Source: Treponema sp.
Lineage (GTDB): Bacteria; Spirochaetota; Spirochaetia; Treponematales; Breznakiellaceae
Length of the DNA stretch: 5,437 bases
Reading direction: 5' to 3'
NCBI GenBank assembly: GCA_031276685.1
Contig: JAISMQ010000275.1
Coordinates: 1 to 5,437, forward strand
The notes below the pieces were generated by a model. The model saw only the letters and a program-made list of their open reading frames with translations, was not told the origin of the DNA and did not search any database. This document shows, piece after piece, positions 5,393 to 5,437 of the stretch; position 1 is the first letter of the stretch, and each line of letters opens with the position of its first letter. The translations under genes were made by a program, and so were the position numbers.

Positions 5393-5437
5393 AAAAACAA
5401 AAAGGCCGTCCGGTGCGCCCCGCTAACGCGGGACGCA
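5393..5437 (-). terminator. Probable terminator of an off-window minus-strand gene, cut by the window edge
   Basis: On the minus strand a hairpin (TGCG, one mismatch, CCCGC, loop GTTA, GCGGG, mismatch, CGCA; 5437-5414) is followed by CCGGACGGCC (5413-5404) and then TTTTTGTTTTT (5403-5393). The ten bases before the T-run have no partner inside the window. If the sequence just beyond 5437 on the plus strand continues with their complement-pairing partner, this is one long strong terminator. It would close a gene lying to the right and separate it from the lipoprotein gene. Confidence 0.5.

Noticed and set aside
5241..5426. Plus-strand open frame of 61 codons at the right edge
   Set aside because: It reads through the palindromes, is Gly/Ala/Arg-rich, and has no credible ribosome site.
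1..5437. CRISPR array, tRNA/rRNA, insertion sequence, phage or toxin-antitoxin module
   Set aside because: No regularly spaced repeats, cloverleaf or rRNA-like sequence, transposase, integrase or small paired genes were seen on either strand.

Overview
This is a GC-rich bacterial window with four protein genes. The style of the proteins (a ParE of the 'DGIYVLLKEVVDNSVDEF' type, a second EF-G-like GTPase, and a small fibronectin-III-like lipoprotein with a relaxed lipobox) suggests a spirochaete of the Treponema group, possibly gut-associated. That placement is inference from remembered family resemblance; no rRNA or other marker is present.

Layout. Positions 1-1265 (minus) hold the N-terminal 421 codons of a type IIA topoisomerase B subunit, best called topoisomerase IV ParE; the rest lies beyond the left edge. 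Its likely operon partner, 51 bases upstream on the same strand, is an unrecognised, highly charged coiled-coil protein (1317 to about 2405, minus). From about 2405 to 2505 there is a compact divergent promoter region: a consensus-like minus promoter and a plus promoter overlap in their -35 boxes. To the right, a complete EF-G-like translational GTPase (EF-G2/FusA2 type, 696 aa) runs 2506-4596 on the plus strand. It faces a small FN3-like lipoprotein gene on the minus strand (4759-5241). The gap between these two contains a clear intrinsic terminator for the lipoprotein transcript. Positions 5242-5437 carry no convincing gene but are full of inverted repeats, including a 19-bp GC-rich hairpin and what looks like the downstream half of another minus-strand terminator cut by the window edge.

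How the genes relate. The coiled-coil gene and parE are probably co-transcribed from the minus promoter near 2420, so chromosome decatenation (ParE with ParC) may be linked in expression to an unknown coiled-coil protein. The EF-G-like gene is transcribed from the opposite side of the same control region, so the two transcription units may compete for RNA polymerase. The lipoprotein gene is a separate unit with lower GC content by eye, typical of fast-evolving or acquired surface proteins.

I see no phage, transposase, CRISPR array, toxin-antitoxin pair or defence locus. The least explained parts are the coiled-coil gene beside parE, its possibly leaderless start, the divergence of the EF-G-like G-domain motifs, and the palindrome-rich segment at the right edge.
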